Shown: positions 44,739 to 56,714 of the stretch, in pieces
How positions within the stretch are numbered: the stretch's first letter is position 1
Layout of the letters: every line of letters begins with the position of its first letter
Source of the DNA: Craterostigma plantagineum
Taxonomy: Eukaryota; Streptophyta; Magnoliopsida; Lamiales; Linderniaceae
NCBI GenBank assembly: GCA_027422505.1
Contig: JAPQWV010000002.1
Location: 23,662,501-23,726,500, forward strand
Direction of reading: 5' to 3'
DNA: 64,000 bases
The notes under the pieces: generated by a model
Told to the model about the DNA's origin: nothing
Databases searched by the model: none
Seen by the model: the letters and a program-made list of their open reading frames with translations, nothing else
Program-made: the position numbers and the translations under genes

Positions 44739-46278
44739 AAACTAATTTATTATCATGCTGCATTGTGTTTCCTAAATCATATTATTTGGCTTGCTATACT
44801 TGATGTAAGGATCACTATGGCCTATGGCACTAATTTCAAATAAATTTGGATGTTCGATAATTTTTCGAACAAAAGAAGTCACAAATCGTATGCACCGTAT
44901 GATGTCCAACATTTTAATTTTTCTAATCACTATGGGTCACTAACATTATTAGTTTATCATATACCAATATTTGTTGACGTTAGTGATATATTTTTATAAT
45001 TATTCAACACAATGACGCGACTAATGTATGCATGCTTGGCTTCCTAGTAATCATAATACTTCTTTAGATGGACCGATCTTTTATGCAAAAGTAGTGCTTA
45101 AAAATTTTCCAATTTTTTTTTCCTAAATGGAAAAAAAGAATGTATAATTTAACAAAAGCCAACACCGCGTGCAATGGGCAGTTTTCTTTTGTAAAAGCGA
45201 GGGAGAAAAGCATTTTTTCCTATTATTGACGAAAAAAATGTAGTATCCACTATACTATAATAATTAACTTTTATGTTTATTAAACAATCATGCATGCGTG
45301 AGTGAACTATATTGCCAGCCAACAAAGATACTCATCCTCGTGGTCTAAAGGTAAAATCTTGCCTAAATATTAATTGATAGGACTTATGGTAAGTGGGAAG
45401 GTCACCGAAACCACTATCTATGATAAAATAATTCCATTAAAAAAGAAAAAAAAAGAAAACCACTTTATTGAGATTCTCACATTCTTGATTTGTTATTTTC
45501 CACATTTTGGGACTTTTGTTGAATGGCCGCACTCAAGGAATGTTGGATTCCCTCTCTGCCGCCTTCAAAAACGTTACTTACACACACACACACACACTAA
45601 ATATTTATTTCAAAATAATAATAAAAAAAATATATGATCATTACATGAAAATACGCGAGGATAATGACAGATTATTCTGTACTAACTAAACCACAACTTT
45701 AGCGTTTCTTGTGCAAATTTAACCCATAATGATACAAACTAGGAACTATTTGTGTGGGTATTACATGGCACATTCATACTTCCTTATTTTGTCCGAATCA
45801 AAATCAACAGTACTAACTACTAAAGAATGATATAAAATCTTGAAATTCCCAGTTTTCTTTTTCAAGTTTCTGTTTGTGTTATGTATAGTAGAATATATAT
45901 CCCATCTTTGATTTAACTTTTTTTAGACAGATAAAATAATGGTTTTCTGGACAAAAGCTCACTGACCCATGACAGGGCATGCTAATTTCCTTTGCACACA
46001 GCACAATATTAGATTGAAAAAAGAAAAAAAGCATGTATTAAAAAAAAAAAAACTTATTCTTGGACCTGACATAAGCAAAATGAGATGGATTGTCCCCTGA
46101 AATTATTGCTCGGAAAGAAAAAGAAAAGAAAACATATCAAGCACTTCACAGTATTTTGAATAAGCTTTCATCAATATCTCAAGCAAAAGGAAGGCTCAAT
46201 CTTTATACCCTTTTTCTTCTTTCTGCTTCCCAACAGCATCTTCCCTGTTCTTTCATGCTTTTTTTATTACTCTCATCA
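44739..46278. other. Spacer and upstream region of the receptor kinase
   Basis: AT-rich; a (CA)n run at about 45580-45597 is the only repeat seen. Pyrimidine-rich sequence just before 46279 is probably 5' UTR. Confidence 0.5.
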
Positions 46279-49008
46279 ATGGCAATGAGAAGAGAGAGGA
46301 GAGCTATCCTTTGTTCTATCATGTTTCTATCCCTTTTAAGCTACGCAGCTCCTCTACTATCTCCCAAAGGTGTAAACTTTGAAGGTAAAAACGTCATCTT
46401 ACGAGTCCTATTCCAATCTTGAAGTGAAGTAATAAGCGTACTTATCTCTGTAGTTTTTTTTTTCTTAATTTCAGTGCAAGCTCTAATGAGCATCAAAGCT
46501 TCTTTGAGAGACCCTCATGGCGTTCTTGATAACTGGGATGGCGATGCAGTTGATCCATGTAGTTGGACAATGGTCACATGTTCTTCTGAGAGTCTTGTTA
46601 TTGGCCTGTAATAACATTATTACTTTCTATTTAATCTAGCTTCGTTTTTTTTTTTGGTCTCAAGATGATGTTTGATTTAATTAGAAATGTTATCTGCAGA
46701 GGAACTCCAAGCCAGAACTTGTCTGGGATACTTTCTCCAAGCATTGGGAACTTGACAAATCTTCATATAATGTAAGCTCAAAGAACATGATATTATTATT
46801 ATTACATTTCGAAAAAGCTAGGTTTTTGACAAATGGGATTTTTGTTTTTCCCAGATTATTGCAGAACAATAATATAACAGGGCCAATCCCAGGCGAACTT
46901 GGGAGGCTATCGAAGCTTCAAACGCTCGATCTGTCTGATAATTTCTTCAGCGGCGCCATTCCTCCCTCTTTAGGCCATCTTAATGGTCTCCAATATATGT
47001 AAGAATTTTTAACTATTATGAGTTTCCTTAAATTGGATTACAAGGCTAACTAATCTCAGCTGTAATAATAATAATAATGATCCTTAGGAGGCTCAACAAC
47101 AACAGCTTATCTGGAGAAATCCCAGAATCACTAGCTAACATGACTCAGATGTCCTTTGTGTGAGTTCTCTTTCTTCACAATGGCGTATCTTTCCCACGTT
47201 AGAAAATCGATGAAGTTCTTGCCCTATTTTTGTCAAAATACAGGGATTTATCTTACAACAACTTGAGTGGCCCTGTTCCCAGATTCCTCTCCAAGGCATT
47301 CAAGTAAGATATAATATGTCAAAGCCAATTCTTGATTCAGCATTTTCTTGGCAGATGATGTTCATCAATCAATTTTTTTTGCAGTATAATTGGGAATCCT
47401 CTGATATGTAATAGTGGGACAGAACCACAGTGTACGTCAAGCTCATCATCGCTGATGCCTATGTCCATGTCCTTAAACACCTCTTCACAATGTAAGAGTA
47501 CTAACTATCTATGAATTGAACATCATCAAACTACTTCCATGGCTTTGCTGTCTTAATTTACCTCTTTTTTCCTTGATAATTTGCAGCAGATATATCCAAC
47601 AAATCGAAGCATCGAAAGCTCGTTCTTGCGTTAATCGCAAGCCTCGGCCTACTCTGTTTCCTAAGCGCTGGGCTCGGATTCTTCGCCTGGAGAAGGAAGA
47701 AGCAAAAGAAACCAACTTTCGTCGACGTTAATGGTCAGTGAACGAAGCAGTAGATTTCACACAAATCTCAAGTCCCATTACTGTAATGATCTCTCAAAAC
47801 TGCTTCGAAAACTCCATAGATCGGCAGAACGAGGAAATCTACCTGGGAAACCTAAGACAGTTCGCTTTAAGAGAGCTTCAAATCGCCACGCACAACTTCA
47901 GCAGCAAAAACATCCTGGGAAAAGGTGGGTTCGGCAACGTATACAAGGGCCACCTCCAAGACGGCACATGGGTCGCCGTCAAGCGGCTGAAAGACGGATC
48001 CGCCGCCGGAGGCGGCGAACGCCAGTTTCAGACGGAGGTGGAGATGATCAGCTTGGCCGTCCACCGCCACCTCCTCAGGCTGTACGGTTTCTGCGTAACT
48101 CCCACGGAGAAGCTCCTCGTCTACCCATACATGTCCAATGGGAGCGTCGCCTCGCGACTCAAAGGTTAGCGTGCGCACAGTTTTTTTTTTTTTTTTTTTG
48201 CCGCCGTAAAGCAAAAACCCTAGGTTTAAGTATGACGTGGGCCCCGCCTTTTTTTTTATACGTCATTGCAGCGAAGCCCACCTTGGATTGGAGTACGAGG
48301 AAGAGAATCGCCATAGGGGCGGCGCGTGGGCTTCTTTACCTCCACGAGCAGTGCGACCCGAAGATCATACACAGAGACGTCAAGGCGGCGAACATACTCC
48401 TCGACGACGACTGCGAGGCGGTGGTGGGAGACTTTGGGCTGGCGAAGCTTTTGGACCACCAGGACACGCACGTGACCACCGCCGTACGCGGCACGGTCGG
48501 CCACATCGCGCCGGAGTACCTATCCACGGGCCAGTCGTCAGAGAAGACCGACGTTTTCGGGTTTGGGATTTTGCTGCTTGAGCTGATCACCGGCCAGAGG
48601 GCGCTGCAGCTGGGGAAGCCGGCGGGGCAGAAGGGCGGCGCCGTCCTCGACTGGGTGAAGGAGCTCCGCCGTGAGGAGAGGCTGGGCGAGCTCGTGGATA
48701 GGGATTTGAGTGGGGCCTACGATGAGATAGAGCTCGAGGAGATGGTACAGGTGGCGCTGCTTTGCACGCAGTATCTCCCTGGCGTGAGGCCGAGGATGTC
48801 GGAGGTGGTGAGGATGTTGGAAGGGGACGGCCTCGTAGAGAGGTGGGAGGCGGCGGCGGAGAGGGTCGAGCCTTCTTCTTCGTCGTCGTCGCACCACCAG
48901 AAGGTTAGGACTGCGGCGCAGGAGCTTTCGTCGTCGGAAAGGTACTCGGATCTCACCGACGATTCTTCGCTGCTGGCGCAGGCGATTGAGCTCTCTGGTC
49001 CGAGGTGA
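46279..49008 (+). CDS. NIK: LRR receptor kinase of the NIK (NSP-interacting kinase) class
   Basis: Ten exons: 46279-46384, 46475-46607, 46700-46771, 46855-46998, 47088-47159, 47244-47303, 47385-47491, 47587-47733, 47820-48164, 48272-49008. They join without a frame break to 640 residues, the family length. Order: signal peptide, LRRNT domain ([27 protein letters not shown]), about five LRRs ([16 protein letters not shown]), short Ser-rich spacer, membrane helix ([18 protein letters not shown]), kinase. The kinase has [18 protein letters not shown] with the ATP-binding Lys, [16 protein letters not shown] and [20 protein letters not shown]. The tail [25 protein letters not shown] is diagnostic for NIK. 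NIKs (LRR-II, sister to SERK) act at the plasma membrane in antiviral and developmental signalling. All catalytic residues are present, so it should be active. Confidence 0.95.
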
Positions 49009-49463
49009 CGGAGGAATGGGTGGCGGCGCGTGATTTTGGTCGGAAGATGAAAAAGTCAACGAATTTCTTGATTAGTTTGTAAGAAGTGTTCGCTAGTATA
49101 GTTAGTAGTAAGCCTTTGAAGGGTTCTTCTTCATCATGTAATGTGCTGCAACCACTCGAAGGTCAGCGTACAGAGTTTGATGAACTATAGAGAATTAGTT
49201 TGAGTTTTTTTTTTTTTTTTTTTTTTTTTTCTCTTCAAGTTGTAATCTCATATTTTTTTCTTTTTCCAATTTTGAAATATATTATCAATTTCAGCTTCGT
49301 TAATTGTTTTAGTTGAGTTCTTTAAAGTTTAAACTACAACATAAATATAGTACTAAATTTTATCTAAAAATACATTGGATATCATGATTTTACCAAAACA
49401 GGTATGTATATTTCTTCACTAAAAAATTATATAATACATTTTCCTACTCCCTTTTTATAATAA
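49009..49463. other. 3' UTR and flank of the receptor kinase
   Basis: A T run at 49208-49230, AT-rich. No other feature. Confidence 0.5.
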
Positions 49464-50253
49464 TTTATTATTCGGCAATCTACACATAAATACCCAATAA
49501 CAAACTAAAAAGCCACTTAAGTAGCTTGTCCGATATATTTTATGGGTAGGTACCCATTTGACTAAAAATTTTACACTTAAGTACCTAATCACCTAAGATT
49601 ACGAAAATACCCTTATTAAATGATTTAGAATTTCATTTCAGCTTTTTTTTTCTCTGCAAAATTCGACCTTCAGCTCGCCGTCGACGATTTCTTCTTCCCG
49701 ACCAGTTCCTTCTGCTCGTGCCGGCGCCGGACAAGGATCGAAGAGCCTATTGAACGTTGGGTTCTCGATTTTCGGGGTTGATTTTGTCAGGTAAGCTTTT
49801 CTTTTGGTTTGGGTTGGTTAATCGATTTTGGGCGTTTGTTCAAGGATCCCAACTTCGGAAGCTCAATGCGATCCAAGAGCTCCATATAAGAGTGGAATGT
49901 TAGGAATTGATAGTTACTGAGGCTAATCCATCGAGATTTCGGTTTTCTTTTATGTAACTGTTACGACGTACCATTTCCTATGAATATTACGTACCATTGT
50001 ATGTTGTTATACCGTACCTAAAATATATTATGCGACACAGTCCGATTGGACATTTATGTTATGTTGTATTTGTGTATTTATATCACGTACCAAGTAACAT
50101 GTGTATACGTTACCAAAATGTCCAGTTATGCAGGACCAATCTAAACTATATACCGTACCATTTATACAGGTTGCCATAGTATCTGAAAATATGAGGTCTG
50201 CAAATTCGTTTGGTGGCGGACTATGAGACATTCTTTTTACGATTTATGCACAT

Positions 50254-50463
50254 TTGTCGATCATCAACCCTATTCCGACTCACGAGATGAATGCTCAAAC
50301 CGATGATGAGAATTTCATTCGTGACCCGGACATCCGCGTTCTCCCCGGTCGCCGAAAGACACGGAGGATTCCATCTCAGGTAGATAGAAGATCCAACAAG
50401 TGTAAAGTATGTGGGAAATACGGACATAATCGCCGTACTTGTACAGAAGCCGTAACGACTTAG
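50254..50463 (+). pseudogene. C-terminal transposase remnant with CCHC zinc knuckle
   Basis: The frame ends in KCKVCGKYGHNRRTC, a CX2CX4HX4C knuckle, preceded by basic sequence PGRRKTRRIPSQ. This arrangement is the usual C-terminus of FAR1/MuDR-type transposases. No catalytic core lies upstream within the element. Confidence 0.6.
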
Positions 50464-50599
50464 CGTCTGTATTTTCCATGTATTTTCTTTTTGCTTTTGT
50501 CCCATAACCTTTTTCGATGCTCTTTTGTATGATATTGACTAATTCCTTTTGTCTAAATGATGCCAGTAGGTCATTGTTTTGTTCAGATGTGTCATAGGA

Positions 50600-51300
50600 T
50601 ATGACTCATTGTTTTTGTCTAAATTTGGTACTGTAATGACTGCCAGTTTGGTACAGTAAGATATGCACATTTGGTACGGTACTATATGTAAATTTGGTAC
50701 TGTAATGACTGCCAGTTCGGTACAGTAATATATGCACTTTTGGTAACGTAATATATGTAAATTTGGTACTGTAATATATGCATGTTTGGTACAGTAAGAT
50801 TTCTAAATTTGGTACGGTATTATATGTAAATTTGGTACTGTAATGAACGCCATTTTCGTACAGTAATATATGCACTTTTGCTAATGTATGCACATTTGGC
50901 ACCGTAATATATGTAAATTTGTTACTGTAATACATGCCAGTTTGGTACCATAAGATATGCAAGTTTGGTACGTTAAGATATGCCTGTTTGGTACTGTAAT
51001 ATATGCCAGTTTGGTACCCTACGGTATGCATGTTTGGTACCGTAACCTCTGCCAGTTTGCTAATGTACATTTGGCACCGTAATGGATGTAAATTTTACTG
51101 TAATATATGCCACTTTGGTACCCTAATATATGTAAATTTGGTACGGTAATAAATGTCAGTTTGGTACCCTACGACATGCATGTTTGGTACCGTTGAAGCA
51201 AATGCCTGTTTGGTACTGTAATATATGCCCGTTTGGTACCGTACGATATTCAAAAGTGGTACAGTAATATATGCACATTTGGCACCGTAATATATGCAGA
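50600..51300. repeat. 23-bp tandem repeat array
   Basis: About 28 units such as GGTACTGTAATGACTGCCAGTTT and GGTACGGTACTATATGTAAATTT. Every unit starts near GGTAC. The long minus-strand frame with YQTGIYYSTK-like repeats is a by-product (three units equal 23 codons). Confidence 0.9.
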
Positions 51301-52259
51301 CGATAAAACAAGAAGGTGCTTCTTATGGGGGTCAAGCCAAGAAGAAAATCAGTGTATCAAGATCTCAATCTGAGATCTTATTTCGGGAAGCATGCATCCA
51401 GGGTATTTGGTATTGTAATATATCCCAAGTTGGTACGTTAATATACGCAGCCTTGGTACTGTAATATAGGTAATATAGGTACTCTACGTGTACGACATAG
51501 GGTACTGTATCCTTTCAGAAGTAGGTACCGTATAAATTAAAGTAAAACTTTGAATTTAAGACTTGGCTATATTCCGTCACAAACGAAGCATTTCAGCATG
51601 TGTTGATGTGGATAGAGGATTTGACAATTTCTGACTTTTTCAGTAATGATTGCACACTTTTCTGACGTTTTTCAGTAATGAGTGGATAGATTTCTGACAT
51701 TTTCTATGTCATGTTTGGACAGATTCTGACATACGAGGTTTTAAATAATAAAAGACAGCTCATCTGACATGTCAGTGGCTTTAATAAAATGTTTTATGTC
51801 ATATGTAATTTTGGGTACTGCAACCGTGGCTGCGTTGGTACGCTTTAAACAAAACGACAGGTACCCCTACAAAGATATTTAAGGTACGGTGTCCCTTATA
51901 TATATGATACGTCATACTAGGGTTAGAAATTTTCGGGGTCGATCGAATTACGTTTTCATCTCGAACCACCGTAGACCAATAATATATAGTATTAAATACG
52001 TTTCAGATCAAATTCGGTGCATTACGCCCCGCACGCATGAATTAAATCTTAGGATACCATGGTTCATTATAGTATAATGATACAAGCAAGAACATCTACA
52101 ACATAATTTGAATAATGTGGTGAGTGCTACATCTGCGAATTTAGTGCATTAGGCTTTCATATATTTTTTTCATTTCGTTATTGTTAGGTATTGCCAAAAT
52201 CACGCAGGACAACGCGATTCGGTTAGGAATGTACTTATTTCTCGTTCGTAAAACAAATG

Positions 52260-52890
52260 GTACGATATACTTTCATATATGGGTACTGTAAATGTGTAAT
52301 TATAGATACGGTAAACCTGCAGGTTATGGTACTATATAGGTAAATGATAAGGTACCTTCTGTAAAACACAAGGTACCTTAGTGTACAACAGATAAGGTAC
52401 TTCACGTGCGATATATAAGGTACGGTATATATTTACGTAATGGTACGGTTAACCTGCATATTAAAGTACTCTATATGTAAGCGATACGGTACGGTATACT
52501 TGCATATCTGGTTACCGTATACGTATGTATACGTATGGATACGGTAAAATTTCAGGTTATGGTACTACATATGTAAATTCAAGGTATGGTAATGGTACAA
52601 CAGAAGGTACTTCATGTGCGATATATAACGTACGGTATATATTTACGTAATGGTACGGTTAACCTGCATATTACGGTACTCTATATGTAAGCGTTACGGT
52701 ACGATATACTTGCATATCTGGGTACGTATATGTATACGTATCGATACTGTAAAATTTCAGGTTATGGTACCACATGTAAATTTAAGGTATGGTAATGGTA
52801 AACAGATAAGGTACTTCATGTGCGATATATAAGGTACGGTTAACCTGCATATTCTGGTGCTCTGTACGTAAAAGATAAGATACGGTCATA
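52260..52890. repeat. About 210-bp tandem repeat array rich in GGTAC
   Basis: The block CTTCATGTGCGATATATAA with GGTACGGT recurs near 52402, 52607 and 52812 with similar intervening sequence. Confidence 0.75.
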
Positions 52891-53089
52891 CAATAACATA
52901 CGGTACTGCATAAATTACGGACAGTCGTAGAACAACACAACACAGTACAAAAGAAAACCAACATAAACAACCAATGGTCTCCAAACAGTCCCATCCCCAA
53001 CTCAAAAATAAGTTAACCAAACTAAACAACACAGTCTCCAAAGAGTCTAACAGCATATCCAAGAAACTTACTGAAAAAGATCTAGCATA

Positions 53090-53290
53090 CAACTACGCTC
53101 GTCACGTAAAATGCGAGCAGCCATAGAAGCACGATACACATCCATGTTCACTTCTTTGCCATATTTCTCTTGGGTGGCGACAACGTACTCCTCTATGGTT
53201 AAACAAGCATGCACCCCGCAGTCTACGTCGCCAAATAGGGGCCGGTTAAACTCTGGATCTACGGTCTTCTTACATAGATACCAAATGTAG
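53090..53290 (-). pseudogene. Ulp1-type (C48) cysteine protease remnant
   Basis: On the minus strand, an uninterrupted frame reads WYLCKKTVDPEFNRPLFGDV, then DCGVHACLTIEEYV, then YRASMAARILRDER. DCG with a following small-hydrophobic pair is the catalytic-Cys box of Ulp1/SENP deSUMOylases, and the final M-x-R-I-L-R-D-E fits the family end. The His and Asp boxes upstream are lost. Ulp1 domains are known as passengers of plant MULEs. Confidence 0.65.
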
Positions 53291-53840
53291 AACCATTTTA
53301 TTCACACAACGGGTACCAATTTGGCCAAACAGAGGGTACCAAATGCAGTGATAATGTCGTACCAAAAAAAATTGACCCCATTTTCGAAAAACACACTGTT
53401 AACAAGCAGTACTATTCGTTTACACAAGGGATACCAATTTACCCCGACAGAGGGTACCAAATGCAGTGATAATGTTGTACCAAAAAACATTGATCCCATT
53501 TTCGAAAAACCCACTGCTAACAAGCAGTACCATTTTATTCACACAGGGAGTACTAATTTGCCCAAACAGAGGGTACCAAATTCAATCATAATGTAGTACC
53601 AAAACAAATTGACCCCATTCAAAAAAATCAGTTAACAAGTATTACCATTTTATTCACACAAGGGGTACCAATTTTCTCAAACAGAGAGTACCAAGTGCAT
53701 GATAATGTAGTACCAAAACATATTGACTCCATTCGGAAAAACCACTATTAACACGTAGTCACACAAGGGGTACCAATTTGCCCAAACAGAAAGTACCAAA
53801 AGCAGTGATAACGTGGTACCAAAACAAATTGACCCAATTC
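53290..53840. repeat. About 115-bp tandem repeat array
   Basis: Five decaying units containing CACACAAGGGGTACCAATTT, CAGAGGGTACCAAATGCA, and GTACCAAAACAAATTGACCC. Confidence 0.85.
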
Positions 53841-54455
53841 GAAAAAACCAAAATTGACCCATTCAAAAAAACCCAAATTGAGACTTTCCACCCATCTGAA
53901 CACGCACAAAAAAACCCTAATCGAACAACAAATCAATCTCATTCCAAAAACACGCATCCATTGTTACGAACACTAAAAATTGCTTAAACACAACGAATTA
54001 TGGCAAAATCAAACTAGATACAAGCCTATTGATAACGGAAATACCTCGAACGACTGGACAGACGGAAATACTGCGAATTACTTACCTATCGATTTCAGAC
54101 GGCCAATAACGACGAACGAGTAGCAGAGGGCAATATCGAGACGAACGAAGGGAACAAGCTCGATCTCTGGGAATTAATCGCGCGATTTGGAAAGATGGGT
54201 GTGAGTTTTTTTTATTAAGGAACGAACGTGAAATGAGAAAAGCAGGTAAAAGATGTAAATAAACAGTTTTAATAGGGGTAAATCCATCAGTTAGGTACCT
54301 ATCAGTAAAATGAAATTCAACTAGGTACCTAGTTTAAAAATTTATCTGACAAGGGACTGAACTGTTTAATTTTTATTGATGTAGGTATTTAAGTGTAAAA
54401 ACCCCTTTATTATTTTACAAGACATCGTAATAGCCTAATAATATAATTTGGGAAA

Positions 54456-54630
54456 CCAATGGGGGTTGGTCCAAGTGGTAAGCGCTTGGTATCGCTTAAG
54501 CAAGGTCTCGGGTTTGAATCCTAGTGTATGCAGCACCCCCTTTGGGAGCCTCACCTGCCGTTACCAGGTACGCGACGCGGGGCAAATCGGATTAGTTGGG
54601 GCAACCCGAAAACCGTTGGGTAATCAAAAG
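54456..54630 (+). mobile_element. tRNA-derived SINE
   Basis: 175 bp flanked by a 16-base duplication AATATAATTTGGGAAA / AATATAATTTTGGAAA (54440-54455, 54631-54646; 15 of 16). The head has A-box TTGGTCCAAGTGGT and B-box GGGTTTGAATCC at tRNA spacing, followed by an unrelated body. Confidence 0.82.
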
Positions 54631-54673
54631 AATATAATTTTGGAAATTCAATCTGCAATAAATTAAGATAGCT

Positions 54674-55090
54674 TTACACATAAATACCCCTCCTGTAAAA
54701 AACTTGTAATTTAGTACCATGTCAGCATTTTTTATATGTAGGTACCCAACAGAATAATTTTTTTGTAGATAGGTACTCGATTCGCTGCAGGTACGCCATA
54801 CAACACATTTTGATAACCTATATCAACGTATTGTGGTACGTAATATGTTTAGAAAATGGTACGTTGTATTAGCAGATTTAGGTACGCCCTATTTACACAA
54901 TATGTACGCCGTACAAACACATTTAGATACCCTATATCAACGTGTTATGTACGCAATACAAACACAGGAAGGTACTGCATGATTGAAGAGACTGGTACAA
55001 ATTAAATCAGGTACTTATCTGTAAAAAAATTTCTGACATAGGTACTAATCTGTAAGTTTTTATTCAATAGGTATTTATGTGTGGATACCC
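54674..55090. mobile_element. Small nonautonomous relative of the MULE at 49473
   Basis: Ends ACACATAAATACC (54675) and GGTATTTATGTGT (55070-55082) with inverted inner blocks AGTACC and TGTCAG-A-TTTTT. The interior repeats GGTACG and CGCCATACAACACATTT-like words. The terminal motif matches the large element. A clean 9-bp duplication was not resolved. Confidence 0.6.
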
Positions 55091-55101
55091 GATAAATAAT
55101 A

Positions 55102-55326
55102 CTCCCTCCGTCCCAAACCATTTTATACATTACTATATCGGGAGTCTCGTTCCCTTTTGTATATTTCTTTTTAAAGCAAAAAACTACCACAAACAATCAG
55201 TATAATAATATTAAATACTCTTAAAAGACGTGGCAAAATATACACTTTTTCACCTTTTAATTGTACTATATTATTAAAATATTAAATTCTTAACCAAATG
55301 TCCATAACCGTTTGGGATGGAGGGAA
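55102..55326. mobile_element. Stowaway-type MITE
   Basis: Ends CTCCCTCCGTCCCAAACC and GGTTTGGGATGGAGGGAA-like inverse, TA on both sides. About 185 bases upstream of the MED18 start. Confidence 0.85.
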
Positions 55327-55511
55327 TAGTCAAATAGAAAAAACTAAAATTTGGCATTGTTAGATGGGCTAAATGTAGTCCAAGCCCAATAACTTCTGAA
55401 GCCTATTAAAAGCCCTTTTAAAGCCCATTACAATGACGAGTTACTTTAAATACTAAAATCCCAATTCAATACTTGCATTGCATTGCAAAAAACCCCCATC
55501 TGACGAATTTG

Positions 55512-56714
55512 ATGGAGTGCGTGGTTCAAGGCATCATTGAGACTTCGGTGAGTTAGCAAAGTTCTTCGTGATGATCACCGAGATATAATAGTTAATTTTC
55601 AGCTGAGAAGTATGGTTAATTTTCGGACTTCTGCATCATGATCGTCGCTTGTTATGATTTTGCTCGGTATGATTTGTAGATTTCGTATGGTAGTTTTCCG
55701 TCATTTCTGCTTCATCGTACCCGAGAAAATCTTCTGCAGCTGTTTTTTAGATTACATTTATAACCTTGTTTGTATCATTCCCTGTGATAAAGCATGTTGA
55801 GGCACTGGAGATTCTCGTTCAAGGACTTACTGGCGCTCATCGTGAGAGTTTGAGGGTTCATGAGCTCTGTCTCAAAAATAGCCCGAATCTTGGTATCGAT
55901 ATTTAACATTCAGTTCCTTCTAATTAGTAGATTGGTGACTTACAATTTGATATGAACCATTGTCGTGAAAAATTGGCCTATTTTACATGAGTTTACTTTG
56001 AATTTAGGGTTGGTAACATCAGAAGTCAGACTTCTCTGTGATCTTGAGCAGGCCGAACCCACATGGTTAGACTTTAGTCCCACTCATTCATCTTCGTTCT
56101 TTCTTTCACCTTTCGATCGATCGCACATTGGAATGTAGCATGACAAACAAGAACGCTTCTCTAATATCAGGACAATGCGACACATCGGTGGAGCGATGCG
56201 CGGCGCTGGTGCTGAGCAGCTCTCTGTTCTCGTGAGGCCCATGGACGAGGGCAAAGTTAGCAAGAAAATCCTCCGTTTCCTCTATGCCCTCAGCTACAAA
56301 TTAGACCACGAGCTGCTTAGAGTGGGCAGCTCATTCCGTTTCTACAGAGGTGCCCACATAACGATGACTGTGTCTTCGATCAACAAAATGCCTAAGCTTC
56401 ACGCGACAGACGACGCTGTGCCTCTAACGCCTGGCCTACAGCTCGTCGAAGTGTCTGCCATGGCATCGTCGGAGAATTACCCTGAAGTTGTCGCAGCAGT
56501 TTCATCTTTATGCGAATACCTTGCACCGTGAGCAGCATAGTAATTCTTGAAAGTGTAATGATCGCATGATGACTTTATTGAATTGATTGGATAATGTTTT
56601 TGTATTTTTAGGTTGCTACACCTTTCCAAGCCTGGCGTATCGACTGGGGTTGTTCCCACAGCTTCTGCTGCTGCTGCATCTTTGATGTCTGATGGTGGAA
56701 GCACTGCAATGTAA
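55512..56714 (+). CDS. MED18: Mediator complex subunit 18
   Basis: Five exons, 55512-55547, 55793-55892, 56008-56065, 56171-56527 and 56612-56714, all GT-AG, join to 217 residues, the expected size for plant MED18. Recognisable blocks: MECVVQGIIETS at the start, VHELCLKNSPNLG, EVRLLCDLEQAEPTW, GGAMRGAGAEQLSVLVR, YALSYKLDHELLRVGSSF, and LSKPGVSTGVVPTASAAAA near the end. MED18 is part of the Mediator head module in the nucleus, linking transcription factors to RNA polymerase II; in plants it influences flowering and pathogen response. No lesion seen. Exon 1 is twelve codons. Confidence 0.95.

Larger units (their letters stand above)
49473..54405. mobile_element. Decayed MULE with CCHC and Ulp1 remnants and GGTAC repeat arrays
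   Basis: A perfect 9-bp duplication TTTATTATT (49464-49472, 54406-54414) flanks ends CGGCAATCTACACATAAATACC and GGTATTTAAGTGTAAAAACCCC, which start imperfect inverted repeats of about 150 bp (shared TAGGTACC and TAAGTACCTA blocks). Remnants inside: a CCHC knuckle on the + strand (50254-50463) and an Ulp1-type protease end on the minus strand (53090-53290). Three tandem-repeat arrays fill most of the rest. The transposase core was not found. Confidence 0.82.

Noticed and set aside
45330..45362. CGTGGTCTAAAGGTAAAATCTTGCC, an A-box-like motif
   Set aside because: No B-box at the proper distance and no cloverleaf.
47731..48165. Alternative frame through the kinase that starts at 47731
   Set aside because: It reads an intron (47734-47819) and then the wrong frame of exon 9; the spliced model restores all kinase motifs.
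50600..51300. Regular short repeats reminiscent of a CRISPR array
   Set aside because: No constant repeat with unique spacers; the whole 23-bp unit is repeated and this is a plant genome.
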